From Bacillus sp. Bos-x628 (GTDB lineage Bacteria; Bacillota; Bacilli; Bacillales; Bacillaceae), in NCBI RefSeq assembly GCF_040500475.1, contig NZ_CP159358.1, positions 2,294,001 through 2,358,000 of the forward strand: 64,000 nucleotides of DNA, read 5' to 3'. The notes beneath the pieces were generated by a model. The model saw only the letters and a program-made list of their open reading frames with translations. It had not been told where the DNA came from and did not search any database. Below, one piece after another: positions 41,437 to 53,828 of this stretch (the stretch's first letter is position 1; each line of letters opens with the position of its first letter). The translations under genes and the position numbers were made by a program.

Positions 41437-43166
41437 TCAGTAAAGGTTGGTTTATACCGTATATCAAGGAGAATCAAAAGTTGTTTGCCTTGGTGATTTT
41501 TTTAGGAGCTGTTGCTGTGTTCTCCGCTTCCATGCTGATGTTTACCTCGGGGTTTCTCATATCAAAAGCGGCGACAAGACCTGAGAATATTTTAATGGTA
41601 TACGTGCCGATTGTGGCAGTGCGGACATTTGGAATCTCGCGTTCCGCAGCTCGTTATGCGGAGAGGCTTGCGAGCCATCAATTGATTTTAACCATGATTG
41701 AAAAAATGCGAGTACGCTTGTATGATATGGCTGAACGAAGTGCCAAACAGAAAAGGCTTGGAACAGGTGAAATGCTTGGGCTTTTGTCAGAAGATGTAGA
41801 GCGATTGCAGGATGCTTATTTAAAAACAATCTTTCCGTCAATTGGCGCATTGCTTTTATATGCTGCATCAATCGGTGCACTTGGACGATTTTCATGGTCA
41901 TTTGCTGGTTTGATGCTGCTCTATATGGCACTTTTGGTGTTTGTCTTCCCATACATCACAGTACTTGTCAATCGGGCAAGGCAAATCCAAATGAAAAAAG
42001 GCAGAAATGAACTGTACAGTCATTTAACGGATGCTGTTATGGGTGTTAGTGATTGGTTGTTTAGCGGCAGACAAAAAGATTTTGTTGAAGGCTATGAACA
42101 AAAAGAGGCACTACTGTTAAAACTTGAAGCAGCAAAGCATCGGTTTATCCGTTTGCGTCAATTTCTTGTGCAGCTTGTCGTTGGAGGAGCTGTCGTGATG
42201 GTGGTTTATTGGAGCGGCTCGGTCGTACAGTCAGGATCTATGTCGCACACACTGATTGCAGCCTTTGTGCTTGTGCTGTTTCCGTTAACGGAAGCATTTA
42301 TGCCCCTATCCGATGCAGCAGGTGAAATTCCTGTTTATCAGCAATCTGTGAGCCGATTAACTCATTACGAGAAGCAGTCGTATGAAGGGTCTTTTGACAA
42401 GGTTGCACTGAATCAGTCAACTGTTCCAGATGATCAAATGGTCTGTTTTGATCAAGTGTTCTTTGGCTATGAGGAGCAGAACCAAGTGCTTCAGGGGTTG
42501 TCATTTTCGCTCAAGCAAGGTGAATCACTCGCCCTCTTAGGAAAAAGCGGTGCAGGAAAGTCAACGGTATTAAAATTATTAGAAGGTGCTGTCCTTCCAA
42601 ATCAAGGATTTGTGAGTATTCAGGGAATGCCGGTGCAGCGTATTCAAGAACATATATCAGATTATGTGTCTGTTCTCAATCAACAGCCATATTTATTTGA
42701 TACTTCTGTTTTGAATAATATTCGACTAGGCTCACCAGAAGCGACAGAGGAGCAGGTGAAAGAAGCGGCTAGACAGGTGCAACTTCACGATAAAATTGAG
42801 TCGCTTCCTGAAGGTTATCAAACAGGTGTACAAGAGACAGGGGTTCGTTTCTCAGGTGGGGAAAGGCAGCGTATTGCGCTGGCTCGTATCTTGTTGAAAA
42901 ATACGCCGATTGTCGTATTGGATGAACCAACTGTTGGACTTGATCCTCGTACGGAACGTGATTTGCTTAAAACGATATTTCATGTCTTAAAAGGGAAAAC
43001 GGTGATTTGGATCACTCATCACCTGACAGGCTGTGAAGCATGTGATCAGATCATGTTTATTGAGAATGGACAAATCGAAATGAAGGGCCATCACCAAGAA
43101 TTACTCAAGGAAAGCCTGCGTTATCAAAGGTTGTATCAAATGGATCGTCCATTTTCTACCATCTAA
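41433..43166 (+). CDS. cydD: CydD, second half of the bd assembly ABC exporter
   Basis: A 577-residue ABC half-transporter, partner of CydC: membrane domain (about 15-300) followed by ATPase with GKSGAGKST, FSGGERQR and VLDEPTVGLD. GTG start at 41433 overlaps the cydC stop by four bases. Last gene of cydABCD. Confidence 0.93.
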   Translation: MISKGWFIPYIKENQKLFALVIFLGAVAVFSASMLMFTSGFLISKAATRPENILMVYVPIVAVRTFGISRSAARYAERLASHQLILTMIEKMRVRLYDMAERSAKQKRLGTGEMLGLLSEDVERLQDAYLKTIFPSIGALLLYAASIGALGRFSWSFAGLMLLYMALLVFVFPYITVLVNRARQIQMKKGRNELYSHLTDAVMGVSDWLFSGRQKDFVEGYEQKEALLLKLEAAKHRFIRLRQFLVQLVVGGAVVMVVYWSGSVVQSGSMSHTLIAAFVLVLFPLTEAFMPLSDAAGEIPVYQQSVSRLTHYEKQSYEGSFDKVALNQSTVPDDQMVCFDQVFFGYEEQNQVLQGLSFSLKQGESLALLGKSGAGKSTVLKLLEGAVLPNQGFVSIQGMPVQRIQEHISDYVSVLNQQPYLFDTSVLNNIRLGSPEATEEQVKEAARQVQLHDKIESLPEGYQTGVQETGVRFSGGERQRIALARILLKNTPIVVLDEPTVGLDPRTERDLLKTIFHVLKGKTVIWITHHLTGCEACDQIMFIENGQIEMKGHHQELLKESLRYQRLYQMDRPFSTI

Positions 43167-43173
43167 ATAAATG

Positions 43174-43213
43174 AAAAGAGCGTTCGGACAGGTGATCTGC
43201 CCGAACGTTTTGT
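43174..43213. terminator. bidirectional terminator between cydD and pel
   Basis: GCGTTCGG-CAG and CTG-CCGAACG pair around GTGAT, with AAAAGA on one side and TTTTGT on the other. Confidence 0.8.
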
Positions 43214-43218
43214 ATGGT

Positions 43219-44253
43219 TTATGGGTTTACTTTTCCAACACCAGTATTTGATAAAACTTCTGATTTGACATTGTTCACGTTAAGCAAAGAGTAGCTATAA
43301 GGAGGGTTGTACGTACCTGTTGAAGATGTTGGTAGACTGCCTGTGCTGTTAATATAGGAGTTGTTGATGACATGCCATGTTCCAACTTGACGGCTGTCCC
43401 AGCTACCAATGGCATTATTCGTATTTTCAAATACGTTGTGCTCAATTCTCATCTTTGCGCCCATACGAGAGTTAATGGCTGTTGTTTGGATGCCTTTATA
43501 ATAGTTGTTATACAAATGACCTTCTCCGTAACGCATGGATGGTACACGAGAGTTCAAGTTTTCAAAGCGATTGTTGTGGAAGGTGATTTTACGGTTGTAG
43601 TTGTCGTTATCAGAGCTACCCATGAGCATTGTTTTCCAGCTATCATGTACATAGTTCCAAGAAAAAGTAATGTAATCAGAGTCATTTTTGACGTCAAATA
43701 AGCCGTCGTAGTCATCCTTACCAGAGTTTAAGGTGTTATACAGTTCATTATGATCTACCCACACGTTTTTAGAAGCGCCTTCGATTCCGATAGCATCCTT
43801 ATCGCCAATTTTGCTGTGATGGATTTTGAGGTTACGGATGATCACATTATTCGCTCGCCATACTTTAATGCCAATCCCGTTAAACTCACCGTTCGTCCCT
43901 TTACCAACGATAGATACGTTGTTTGTATCCTTGACATCAATTTTATTAGCAGACGTATTTGATGGTGTAATCGTCCCGTCTACTATGATTTTTAACTGTT
44001 CATTTGTTCCTTTACTTTTGAGGGCAGCTAGCAATTCATTTCCAGTTTTAACTGTCACAGTTTTACCGCCTTCGCCGCCTGTTGTACCTCCATTTAATGT
44101 AGAGAATCCTTGCTGATTAAAATTGGCCATAATTGAAGGGCTTTGTGGATATTTCGTTTCCGCTTCCGCCTTTGCCTCCCCATTTGGTGCAAGTAATGAA
44201 GCCACGAGACCAACTGTTATGACACCGGCTAACATTGGAACCTTTTTCTTCAA
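43219..44253 (-). CDS. secreted pectate lyase (polysaccharide lyase family 1)
   Basis: Cleaves polygalacturonate by beta-elimination outside the cell. The 344 residues begin with a signal peptide ([20 protein letters not shown], cleavage after GEAKA near residue 29). The parallel beta-helix shows [30 protein letters not shown] and [20 protein letters not shown] (the last with the catalytic Arg), the PL1 motifs. The TTG at 44253 is chosen because GGAGAGG lies 6 bases upstream; an ATG at 44268, directly after the stop of a short leader frame, is the alternative. A cre box lies in the leader. Confidence 0.9.
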   Translation of the reverse strand: MKKKVPMLAGVITVGLVASLLAPNGEAKAEAETKYPQSPSIMANFNQQGFSTLNGGTTGGEGGKTVTVKTGNELLAALKSKGTNEQLKIIVDGTITPSNTSANKIDVKDTNNVSIVGKGTNGEFNGIGIKVWRANNVIIRNLKIHHSKIGDKDAIGIEGASKNVWVDHNELYNTLNSGKDDYDGLFDVKNDSDYITFSWNYVHDSWKTMLMGSSDNDNYNRKITFHNNRFENLNSRVPSMRYGEGHLYNNYYKGIQTTAINSRMGAKMRIEHNVFENTNNAIGSWDSRQVGTWHVINNSYINSTGSLPTSSTGTYNPPYSYSLLNVNNVKSEVLSNTGVGKVNP

Positions 44254-44268
44254 AATAATCCTCTCCAT

Positions 44269-44325
44269 TCAGTTTATTTTTAAACCGCTGTAATGTAAAC
44301 GTTTCCAAAATAAGCTGCGATTCAA
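44269..44325 (-). CDS. possible 18-residue leader peptide before pectate lyase
   Basis: A very strong ribosome binding site AAGGAGG stands 6 bases before a TTG at 44325, opening 18 codons (MNRSLFWKRLHYSGLKIN) that stop directly before the pel region (TGA then ATG). The cre box lies within it. It may be a translated leader or a stabilising ribosome stop; translation is not shown. Confidence 0.35.
   Translation of the reverse strand: MNRSLFWKRLHYSGLKIN
44294..44308 (-). promoter_or_regulatory. CcpA cre box of pectate lyase
   Basis: On the minus strand TTGGAAACGTTTACA matches the cre consensus WTGNAARCGNWWWCA throughout. It is 41 bases before the TTG start, so CcpA could repress by blocking the promoter or elongation when glucose is present. 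Confidence 0.75.
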
Positions 44326-44399
44326 ATTCTCCTCCTTTTTTCGCTGGCATCGCCCCTTTTGGAATGTAGGAAGAGCATAGCACGCAAAAAGTAATCATC

Positions 44400-46532
<2,133 letters not shown>

Positions 46533-46616
46533 CTCCTGCTCCCTCTGCATCTGTTTATTTCATGACAAGCTTGGGAATAGTCTTGTATGAATGACAATAA
46601 GGAGGCACAGGAGATC

Positions 46617-46730
46617 ATGAAAAAATGGCTGAAACAAATTGTCAAATGGGCACCAGTTCTTTATCCATTGTTGAGGAAAATATATAAAGAACGGAAAACA
46701 TCAAAAAGTCGAAACGTCACAGCCGGATAA
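46617..46730 (+). CDS. small basic protein, 37 residues
   Basis: AAGGAGG about 13 bases and a second CAGGAG about 5 bases before the ATG open a 37-codon frame beginning MKKWLKQIVKWAPVLYPLLR and ending in a Lys/Arg/Ser-rich tail. The stop codon lies inside the terminator hairpin. It looks like an amphipathic, membrane-associated peptide. No family recognised, but the signals on both sides argue that it is expressed. Confidence 0.5.
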   Translation: MKKWLKQIVKWAPVLYPLLRKIYKERKTSKSRNVTAG

Positions 46731-46744
46731 TCCGGCTTTTTTTA
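46719..46744 (+). terminator. terminator after the 37-residue frame
   Basis: AGCCGGA and TCCGGCT pair around TAA, followed by TTTTTTT. Confidence 0.85.
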
Positions 46745-47126
46745 TGGAGTTCAGTGTTTGATACGAAAGAGAGTTTTTTCGTATGTTCATTTACAGGCAA
46801 TCTCAATTTAATCACATGCACTTGAGCATTCCAGGTACACATAAAAAAAGCGCGTCATGTATACTTTGCTGATCACTTCATAAATAAGGGCGAATACACT
46901 AAGGGTATCGTCTTTTTTTTTTATGACTTACATTGTACGACGTAAGAGGGAGATTAATAGATCATTGGTTACGTTTATTAGTATAAATAGAGCCTTTTGT
47001 CATATGAATAAGTTGGTCATTTTTATTTCTTTTCAGTAGAATATGGATAATGAAGAGAACCTGCAAGCGCATACAACTTAACCAGTCAAGGCAGATTCTC
47101 TATCCTCAAATAAGGAGGTCGATCCT
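46745..47126. other. intergenic region before licR
   Basis: About 380 bases without a gene. An imperfect hairpin GGCGAATAC/GGTATCGTC followed by ten T (about 46888-46922) may be a terminator. The licR promoter is not obvious; GGAGG is 8 bases before its ATG. Confidence 0.4.
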
Positions 47127-49070
47127 ATGTTGAGTAAAAGGCTGGCTCACATATTAAGTCAGCTCATAGCAGCTGAAACCCCTCTGTCAAGCTCTGCCCT
47201 TTCTGTCAGCCTGCAAGTGACAAGCCGCACCATTCGAACCGACATCAAGGAATTAAATGAACGTCTAGCCCCTTATCATGCTGCTGTATTAGCTGTTAAA
47301 GGAGCTGGGTATGAGCTGTTAATCAAAGATGAGAATGCTTTTCGCCGTTTTATGAAGGAGGAGGTCGAGCAGGAAGAGCCTCTAGCCGTCCTGCCGGAAG
47401 AGCGTGTTCTGTTTATTTTAAAAAAACTTCTCTTAGCTGAGCAATATGTGAAGCTAGAAGATTTACAGGAGCATCTGTTTATTAGTAAATCGACGATGAG
47501 TAACGATATGAAGTCGGTCAAACGTAAACTTGAGCCCTTTGAGCTAACGCTCGAAGCAAAACCGAATAAAGGCTACCGGATTCAAGGTTCAGAGATGAAA
47601 ATCCGCTATTGTATGTCAGAATATTTATTCAATGAGCGCCGTACCTACCAAACTATAATGAGCACAGCTGTGACTATTTTGCCAAAACACGAGTTAGAGT
47701 TGATTCAGAAAACGGTGATTGATTATATAAACGAGGAGAGAATGAATCTATCGGATATATGCATGAATAATTTGATTGTCCACGTGGCCATTGCCTGTAA
47801 ACGAATTAGACACGGAAATTATGTATCTGTTCTTCCAGAGGAAATTAAAGAGATTCCCCGTGCAAAGGAATACGAGGTAGCAAAGAAAATGGTGGAGCGT
47901 CTTGAAGGTTTGCAAGATGTCTTATTTCCACAAGAGGAGATTGTATATATCACCATTCATTTGCTTGGAACGGCAAAAATGGTGCAATCTTTTTCAACGA
48001 GTGGGCAAAAGCAAATTGTGGATGATGACACAAGCCGCCTTGTCCAGAAAATGCTGGCGGCTATTGATCAAAAGCTGCAACTTGATTTAGCGGATGATGC
48101 GGAATTAATGATCGGATTAAGCCTACACTTAAAACCGGCGATGAACCGTTGTAAATACAGAATGAACTTAAGAAATCCTATGCTGGATGAGATTAAAGCA
48201 GGGTTTCCAATAGCTTTTGAAGCAGGAATTGTCGCAAGCAAAATCATTGAAGAACAGACAGGCCTGCCAATTCATGAGAATGAGATTGGATATATGGCGT
48301 TACATTTTGGTGCTGCCTTAGAGCGGAGAAAGATGGAGATTCCGCCAAAGCGTTGTCTCATTGTATGTGCATCGGGTGCAGGTAGTACGCGGCTCTTGCA
48401 AGACCGTTTACGGTCACAATTTGGGTCAAAACTGACCATCTTAGGAACGGCAGAGCTTTATTCACTTCCTCATGTCTCTTTACATGCGCTGGATTTGATG
48501 ATTAGCACCGTTCCTATTCAGATGGAGTTACCTATTCCGGTGATCCAAGTGAATACCATATTGGGAGGCAGTGACTTTCAGAAAATTGAAGAAGCCCTTA
48601 CGAGTGAAACAAGGATGACATTGGCATCACAATATATAAAAAAGGAATTAGTCTTTACAAAACGTGCATTTCAAACAAAGGAAGAAGTCATCATCTTTCT
48701 CACGAAAAAAGTAATTGATATGGGTTTGGCGCCAGTCGATCTGACACAATCCGTCTTGGAAAGAGAGCAGGCGGCGCCTACCTCTTTTGGTCATGATACA
48801 GCAATCCCACACCCCATGACACCAATGACAAAAGAGACATGTTGGGCAATATGTACATTAGAAAAACCAATCGCTTGGGGTGACAAAAAAGTCCAATTTG
48901 TCTGCCTACTTTGTGTAGAAAAAGAGAACGCCAACGATTTAAAGGGAATGTACCGACTGTTAGGAGAGCTTGTGCATAATGTGAAATTAATTCATCACCT
49001 AATCGCCTGTGATACGTTTGAAGACATACTAGATGTAATGTTTAAAAAGATTCCTTCGTACAAGAACTAA
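47127..49070 (+). CDS. licR: LicR, PRD-containing activator of the lichenan operon
   Basis: A 647-residue BglG/MtlR-type activator. Order of domains: helix-turn-helix (VTSRTIRTDIKELNERLAPY, about 30-50) and a second HTH, two PTS regulation domains (about 185-290 and 300-405, with paired His residues in the regions NNLIVHVAIACKRI and IGLSLHLKP), an EIIB-like domain (IVCASGAGSTRLLQDRL, Cys at about 413), and an EIIA-like domain at the C-terminus with TSFGHDTAIPHP. Phosphorylation by HPr activates and by the lic EIIs inhibits. It lies 121 bases upstream of licB, same strand. Confidence 0.93.
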   Translation: MLSKRLAHILSQLIAAETPLSSSALSVSLQVTSRTIRTDIKELNERLAPYHAAVLAVKGAGYELLIKDENAFRRFMKEEVEQEEPLAVLPEERVLFILKKLLLAEQYVKLEDLQEHLFISKSTMSNDMKSVKRKLEPFELTLEAKPNKGYRIQGSEMKIRYCMSEYLFNERRTYQTIMSTAVTILPKHELELIQKTVIDYINEERMNLSDICMNNLIVHVAIACKRIRHGNYVSVLPEEIKEIPRAKEYEVAKKMVERLEGLQDVLFPQEEIVYITIHLLGTAKMVQSFSTSGQKQIVDDDTSRLVQKMLAAIDQKLQLDLADDAELMIGLSLHLKPAMNRCKYRMNLRNPMLDEIKAGFPIAFEAGIVASKIIEEQTGLPIHENEIGYMALHFGAALERRKMEIPPKRCLIVCASGAGSTRLLQDRLRSQFGSKLTILGTAELYSLPHVSLHALDLMISTVPIQMELPIPVIQVNTILGGSDFQKIEEALTSETRMTLASQYIKKELVFTKRAFQTKEEVIIFLTKKVIDMGLAPVDLTQSVLEREQAAPTSFGHDTAIPHPMTPMTKETCWAICTLEKPIAWGDKKVQFVCLLCVEKENANDLKGMYRLLGELVHNVKLIHHLIACDTFEDILDVMFKKIPSYKN

Positions 49071-49084
49071 CGTTGTGATATTAA

Positions 49085-49110
49085 CTTTTTCCGCTTCCTA
49101 TAGGAAAAAG
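49085..49110 (+). promoter_or_regulatory. inverted repeat upstream of licB, likely LicR operator
   Basis: CTTTTTCC (49085-49092) and GGAAAAAG (49103-49110) form an 8-bp dyad with 10 bases between. It lies after the licR stop and upstream of the cre box. No T run follows, so an operator is more likely than a terminator. Confidence 0.55.
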
Positions 49111-49121
49111 TATAGGTGTTT

Positions 49122-49136
49122 ATGAAAGCGATTTCA
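49122..49136 (+). promoter_or_regulatory. CcpA cre box of licBCAH
   Basis: ATGAAAGCGATTTCA fits WTGNAARCGNWWWCA at every position, 55 bases before the licB start. CcpA repression of licBCAH is known in B. subtilis. Confidence 0.8.
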
Positions 49137-49191
49137 CAATATGATGAATGTAAAGAAAAACTTCAAATTTCTAAAAGGGAGGCGTTTACTC

Positions 49192-49497
49192 ATGAACATC
49201 TTATTGGTTTGCGCAGCAGGTATGTCCACAAGTTTACTGGTCACAAAAATGGAGAAAAGCGCACAAGAACAAGGAAAAGACTATCGGATATGGGCGGTAT
49301 CTGGAGATGCTGCAAAAAGTCATATTGATCAAGCAGATGTGCTTTTATTGGGACCTCAGGTTCGATATTTGTTACCACAAATGAAAAAGCTTGGAGAGGA
49401 AAAAGGCATTCCGGTGGATGTCATTAATACAGTGCATTATGGCGTATGTAATGGCGCTGAGGTTTTGAAATCTGCTGAGCAGTTAGTGAACGGATAA
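49192..49497 (+). CDS. licB: lichenan/cellobiose PTS component IIB
   Basis: A 101-residue phosphocarrier. The phospho-cysteine is in [16 protein letters not shown] (Cys8), typical of the lactose/cellobiose family. The ATG at 49192 has AAAGGGAGG 9 bases upstream; the longer frame from 49141 is not needed. First gene of licBCAH, which takes up oligosaccharides from lichenan. Confidence 0.94.
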   Translation: MNILLVCAAGMSTSLLVTKMEKSAQEQGKDYRIWAVSGDAAKSHIDQADVLLLGPQVRYLLPQMKKLGEEKGIPVDVINTVHYGVCNGAEVLKSAEQLVNG

Positions 49498-49511
49498 AGG
49501 GGGCGAAAGGG

Positions 49512-50861
49512 ATGAATGGGTTCAACCGATTTTTAGAAGAGAAGGTCATGCCGTTTGCAGGGAAGATTGCCGCTCAAAGACATTTACAAGCATTGCGTGA
49601 CGGAATTGTTTTAACCATGCCTCTCATTATTGTCGGTTCACTGTTTCTCATTTTAGCCAACCTTCCAATCCCAGGATATAGCGATTTTATGGCAAGTATC
49701 TTTGGAGCCGAATGGGCCACGAAACTATCCTATCCTGTCAATGCTACCTTTGATATTATGGCACTTGTTGCGACCTTTGGGATTGCCTACAGGCTTGCTG
49801 AAAAGTATGGTGTTGATGCGCTATCTTCTGGTGCTATCGCAGTCGCCGCCTTTTTATTGGCAACACCATTTCAAGTGCCTTTTACACCTGAAGGATCGAC
49901 AGAAGCGATTTTAGTGAATGGCGGGATTCCTGTTACATTAATGGGCAGTAAAGGGTTGTTCGTCGCCATGATTATTGCCATGCTTTCAACAGAGGTCTAC
50001 CGCTTTATTGTCCAGCGGAACATTGTCATTAAAATGCCTGATGGTGTACCGCCAGCAGTGAGTAAATCGTTTATCGCACTTATTCCGGGTTTTGTGGTTA
50101 TCACCTTGATCTGGGTCGCAAGACTTGTAATTGAGATGTCACCTTTTGAGAGTATTCATCACATCATCACCGTTTTAATTGGTACGCCGCTTTCCATTCT
50201 CGGTGGAAGCTTAGGCGGCAGTATCGTGGCCATGGGTGTGCAAATGCTTCTCTGGGCTTGTGGGATCCATGGGGCAACGATTGTCGGCGGCGTCATGGGA
50301 CCCATTTGGCTTGGTGCAATGGATGAGAACCGCCTTGCGTTTCAAGCAGGAGAAATGATGCCGAATATTTTCACAGCACAGTTCTTTGAAATTTTCATCA
50401 ACGTCGGCGGAAGCGGAGCAACACTTGCCTTAGTACTTACCATGATTATACGTGCAAGAAGTAAGCAAATGAAACAACTTGGTAGGCTAGCGATTGGACC
50501 AGCGATCTTTAACATCAACGAACCGATCATTTTTGGAATGCCGATTGTCATGAACCCAATGCTCTTGATTCCGTTTATTCTTACGCCAGTTATGATGATC
50601 ATCACGACATATATCGGGATGAGCACAGGACTTGTGGCGAAGCCGGCTGGAATCGCCGTTCCGTGGACTATGCCGCCAATTATTTCAGGCTATCTCGCAA
50701 CGGGCGGAAAAGTCTCCGGTGCTGTCATGCAGTTGATCAATTTGGCGTTGTCATTTGCACTATACTACCCGTTCTTTAGAATGTGGGATAAGCAAAAATT
50801 GAAAGAAGAAAATGAACTAGAAACAAAAGCTTCGACTGATGAACATATAGTCAGTCTGTAA
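49512..50861 (+). CDS. licC: lichenan/cellobiose PTS permease IIC
   Basis: A 449-residue membrane protein of the EIIC lactose/cellobiose family with about ten helices. [24 protein letters not shown] at the start, [18 protein letters not shown] (conserved substrate-site His) and [16 protein letters not shown] are family markers. GGGGGCG precedes the ATG; it starts 14 bases after licB. Confidence 0.94.
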   Translation: MNGFNRFLEEKVMPFAGKIAAQRHLQALRDGIVLTMPLIIVGSLFLILANLPIPGYSDFMASIFGAEWATKLSYPVNATFDIMALVATFGIAYRLAEKYGVDALSSGAIAVAAFLLATPFQVPFTPEGSTEAILVNGGIPVTLMGSKGLFVAMIIAMLSTEVYRFIVQRNIVIKMPDGVPPAVSKSFIALIPGFVVITLIWVARLVIEMSPFESIHHIITVLIGTPLSILGGSLGGSIVAMGVQMLLWACGIHGATIVGGVMGPIWLGAMDENRLAFQAGEMMPNIFTAQFFEIFINVGGSGATLALVLTMIIRARSKQMKQLGRLAIGPAIFNINEPIIFGMPIVMNPMLLIPFILTPVMMIITTYIGMSTGLVAKPAGIAVPWTMPPIISGYLATGGKVSGAVMQLINLALSFALYYPFFRMWDKQKLKEENELETKASTDEHIVSL

Positions 50862-50887
50862 TGGAGGGAACAAGGAGGATGCGGCCG

Positions 50888-51214
50888 ATGGAAATGGAAC
50901 AAATTGTGTTTCAACTCATCTTGCACGGTGGAAATGGCAGAAGCTTGGCAATGGAGGCCATGACATGTGCAAAAAAAGGGTGCTTCGATGAAGCAAAACA
51001 AAAGTTGCAGGAGGCACAAGAAGCGTTAAATGAGGCGCATCACGCACAAACAGAGCTGATCCAAGGAGAAATCAGAGGAGAAAAGACCGACATCAGTCTC
51101 TTAATGATTCATGCCCAAGACCATCTCATGAACGCAATGACTGTCAAGGAGCTTGCAGCAGAAATCATAGAGCTCTATGAGAAAATAAAGCAATTCGGAG
51201 GTGTCAATTCATGA
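50888..51214 (+). CDS. licA: lichenan/cellobiose PTS component IIA
   Basis: A 108-residue all-helical IIA protein. The phosphorylated His is in [14 protein letters not shown], and [13 protein letters not shown] is the typical late helix with the metal-site Asp. AAGGAGG lies 10 bases before the ATG at 50888; the ATG at 50861 precedes that signal and is not used. It overlaps licH by 4 bases. Confidence 0.92.
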   Translation: MEMEQIVFQLILHGGNGRSLAMEAMTCAKKGCFDEAKQKLQEAQEALNEAHHAQTELIQGEIRGEKTDISLLMIHAQDHLMNAMTVKELAAEIIELYEKIKQFGGVNS

Positions 51215-52539
51215 AAGACGGTATTAAAATTGTTACGATCGGTGGCGGATCAAGCTATACGCCGGAGCTGGTAGAAGGGTTTATCAAACGATATCATGAA
51301 TTGCCTGTGAAGGAATTATGGCTTGTTGACATTCAAGCAGGTGAAGAAAAATTAAACATCGTGGGTGCACTCGCCAAGCGTATGGTTGAAAAAGCTGGAC
51401 TGCCAATTGATGTCCATCTCACCTTCGATCGCCGTGCAGCCTTAAAGGATGCGGATTTTGTCACAACACAATTGCGTGTGGGTCTGCTGGAAGCCCGTGC
51501 GAAAGATGAGAGAATTCCACTCAAATACGGCGTAATTGGTCAGGAGACAAATGGACCAGGAGGTTTATTGAAAGGCTTGCGGACAATACCAGTCATTTTA
51601 GATATCGTGAAAGATATGGAAGAGCTTTGTCCAGATGCATGGCTTGTGAATTTTACAAATCCAGCGGGTATGGTCACAGAAGCTGTTTTACGCTATACCC
51701 ATTTGAAAAAAGTGGTCGGATTATGTAATGTACCGATTGGGATGAAAATGGGGATTGCAAAGGCGCTTGATGTAGATGTGGAACGCATTGAAGTGCAGTT
51801 TGCCGGTCTCAATCACATGGTTTATGGATTAGATGTGTATTTAGATGGTGTCAGTATTATGGATCAGGTGCTAGATGAATTAGGAAACCCAAATAGCCAG
51901 TGGTCGATGAAAAACATTGAAGCGAAAAACTGGGAGCCTTCTTTTGTCAAAGGGCTAGGAGTCATTCCTTGTCCGTATCACCGCTATTACTATAAAACGA
52001 AAGATATGCTGGAAGAAGAACAGAGGGCGGCACAAGAAAAAGGAACAAGGGCAGAGGTTGTGCAGCAAGTCGAGCAAGAGTTATTTGAACTGTATAAAGA
52101 TCCGGATTTAACCATTAAACCACCACAACTTGAAAAAAGAGGCGGGGCTTATTACAGCGATGCTGCATGTAACTTAATCAGCTCCATCTATAACGATAAG
52201 CATGACATTCAGCCAGTCAATACAGTGAACAGAGGGGCGATTGCAAGCATCCCAGCTGAATCAGCGGTTGAAGTCAACTGTATCATTACAAAGGATGGAC
52301 CAAAACCGATTGCTACAGGGGATTTACCCGTTGCTGTAAGAGGCCTCGTTCAGCAAATTAAGTCATTTGAACGTGTGGCAGCGGAAGCAGCAGTGACGGG
52401 AGATTATGAGACGGCTCTTGTCGCCATGACGATTAATCCACTCGTACCTTCCGATGAGGTTGCAAAGCAAATATTAGATGAAATGCTTGAAGCACATCGT
52501 GAATATTTGCCCCAATTTTTTACATCTGTTGATGCATAA
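51211..52539 (+). CDS. licH: 6-phospho-beta-glucosidase LicH (GH4)
   Basis: Hydrolyses the phosphorylated disaccharides brought in by LicBCA. GH4 enzymes use NAD and a divalent metal: the dinucleotide loop [57 protein letters not shown] (metal Cys) and GLNHMVYG (metal His) are all present in 442 residues. Last gene of licBCAH. Confidence 0.95.
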   Translation: MKDGIKIVTIGGGSSYTPELVEGFIKRYHELPVKELWLVDIQAGEEKLNIVGALAKRMVEKAGLPIDVHLTFDRRAALKDADFVTTQLRVGLLEARAKDERIPLKYGVIGQETNGPGGLLKGLRTIPVILDIVKDMEELCPDAWLVNFTNPAGMVTEAVLRYTHLKKVVGLCNVPIGMKMGIAKALDVDVERIEVQFAGLNHMVYGLDVYLDGVSIMDQVLDELGNPNSQWSMKNIEAKNWEPSFVKGLGVIPCPYHRYYYKTKDMLEEEQRAAQEKGTRAEVVQQVEQELFELYKDPDLTIKPPQLEKRGGAYYSDAACNLISSIYNDKHDIQPVNTVNRGAIASIPAESAVEVNCIITKDGPKPIATGDLPVAVRGLVQQIKSFERVAAEAAVTGDYETALVAMTINPLVPSDEVAKQILDEMLEAHREYLPQFFTSVDA

Positions 52540-52542
52540 AAG

Positions 52543-52569
52543 TAAACGACTCCATCAAGGGGTCGTTTC
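52543..52569 (+). terminator. terminator of licBCAH
   Basis: AAACGACTCC and GGGGTCGTTT pair around ATCAA with one wobble. The T tail is weak. Confidence 0.65.
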
Positions 52570-52742
52570 AGCTTGTAGAGAGTTTATTTATAAATGCTTA
52601 CCTTTTCATTTTCAGCGGTTTGAAAATCATTGAGTAGATGGTAAACACATTAAATCAGTGTTACGATAGTTGAAATGATACATCATTATCCATTAGGAAG
52701 ATTTAATTATCTGTTATCATTTTTTGAAAGGGGAAAAGAAAA

Positions 52743-53009
52743 ATGTCTTTTTGGCTAATGACAGCTATTCTTGCAGTTATCATACTAGGCGGTTCTTTAA
52801 TCTTTAAAAAGAAGAAGTCGCCTATTCAGTATGGATTTCCAGCGATTTTCATAATGGTTAGTATCATCTTATTTATGATCAGTTTTTTTGTAGGAGAATG
52901 GGAAGGTACGGGATTAAGTGCAATTAGCGTATCTTTGCTGATTGCATCAGTTATCGCTTTAATGATGACCAGCATTTTGAGTTATTTTAGTGGTGAATCA
53001 CAAAAATGA
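52743..53009 (+). CDS. small membrane protein, YesK-like
   Basis: An 88-residue protein with three hydrophobic segments (3-20, 31-50, 60-79) separated by KKKKSP and GEWEGTGLS. Layout recalls the YesK-like family of Bacillus. GAAAGGGG lies 11 bases before the ATG. Function unknown. First gene of a variable patch between licH and ilvK. Confidence 0.6.
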   Translation: MSFWLMTAILAVIILGGSLIFKKKKSPIQYGFPAIFIMVSIILFMISFFVGEWEGTGLSAISVSLLIASVIALMMTSILSYFSGESQK

Positions 53010-53196
53010 CAAGTGATTAACAGCTAGACAACGGGCTTAGGGCACGTTTTAGATGGGCAAGAGAATCTGACAGAGGAACAATATGATATTTTTACTATAT
53101 AGGCAAAAAGGAACAAGAAAGGGGTCGTCCCCCAAGTCGTTTTGAGTGCTTTAATTAAAACAGGTAAAAACACCTGTAATGGTGTTTAAAAGGTGA
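53010..53196. other. short region with a possible gene remnant
   Basis: A frame reading LGHVLDGQENLTEEQYDIFT (about 53036-53100) looks protein-like but has no start. A hairpin AAACACC/GGTGTTT lies at 53167-53188, just after the minus-strand gene end, and may be its terminator. Confidence 0.3.
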
Positions 53197-53712
53197 TTAA
53201 TCATCTAAACGCTCCTTAGGGTGATCAAGAGAGATAAATTCTAATAAGAGACATGCTACGGTTAGACCAATAGACATTATTATATTATCTGCAATACCAA
53301 TTGAGCATATAACACCAACAGAAAAGACACATAAGAACCTAAAAAGTGAAGCAAACACAGTATTCAAGATATTGTCTCCTAATATGTGTTTGCCTACTGC
53401 AATAAATATATGATCGAGGGTAAATAAATAGCAAACTAACGCTAAACTTAGAATAATAATTTGGGTAAAATCTACATCTAAACTTAATGATTTCACGATT
53501 ACACTTGTTGATCCTGTAATAATCAACACTATAATCATGATCACCACTGTAGGAATTAAAGATAATAAAAGCGCACCTATAAATGTCGAGAACAAATATT
53601 TTTCATTTGTTTTGCTTTCCTCAGCTTCCTTTTTTTCTCCTTTATACATAAAAAAGAAAAAGACTCCGAAGAAAATCAAATAAATGAATCCTGTGATGAC
53701 AAGGAAATTCAA
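53197..53712 (-). CDS. hypothetical polytopic membrane protein
   Basis: A 171-residue protein with five or six membrane helices (first NFLVITGFIYLIFFGVFFFF), a polar loop KGEKKEAEESKTNEK and a C-terminal HPKERLDD tail. The TTG at 53712 has AAGGAG 7 bases upstream; the longer frame to 53781 lacks a signal. AT-rich like the small gene upstream of it. I do not recognise the family. Confidence 0.6.
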   Translation of the reverse strand: MNFLVITGFIYLIFFGVFFFFMYKGEKKEAEESKTNEKYLFSTFIGALLLSLIPTVVIMIIVLIITGSTSVIVKSLSLDVDFTQIIILSLALVCYLFTLDHIFIAVGKHILGDNILNTVFASLFRFLCVFSVGVICSIGIADNIIMSIGLTVACLLLEFISLDHPKERLDD

Positions 53713-53795
53713 TTCTATTCTCCTTAAATAATTAATTTTAGTCGTGGTAATAATGCGTTTGAGGGTATGACACATTGGCATGTAGATTAAAAAGT

Positions 53796-53828
53796 ATAAA
53801 TAAAAAGCAGACTAGGAAGCCTGCTTTT
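53796..53828 (-). terminator. terminator of the 59-residue membrane protein
   Basis: On the minus strand AAAGCAG and CTGCTTT pair around the stop-codon region and are followed by TTATTTAT. Confidence 0.65.

Noticed and set aside
49141..49191. Longer N-terminus for licB from the ATG at 49141
   Set aside because: It has no ribosome binding site of its own, while AAAGGGAGG stands correctly before the ATG at 49192, which gives the usual EIIB start.
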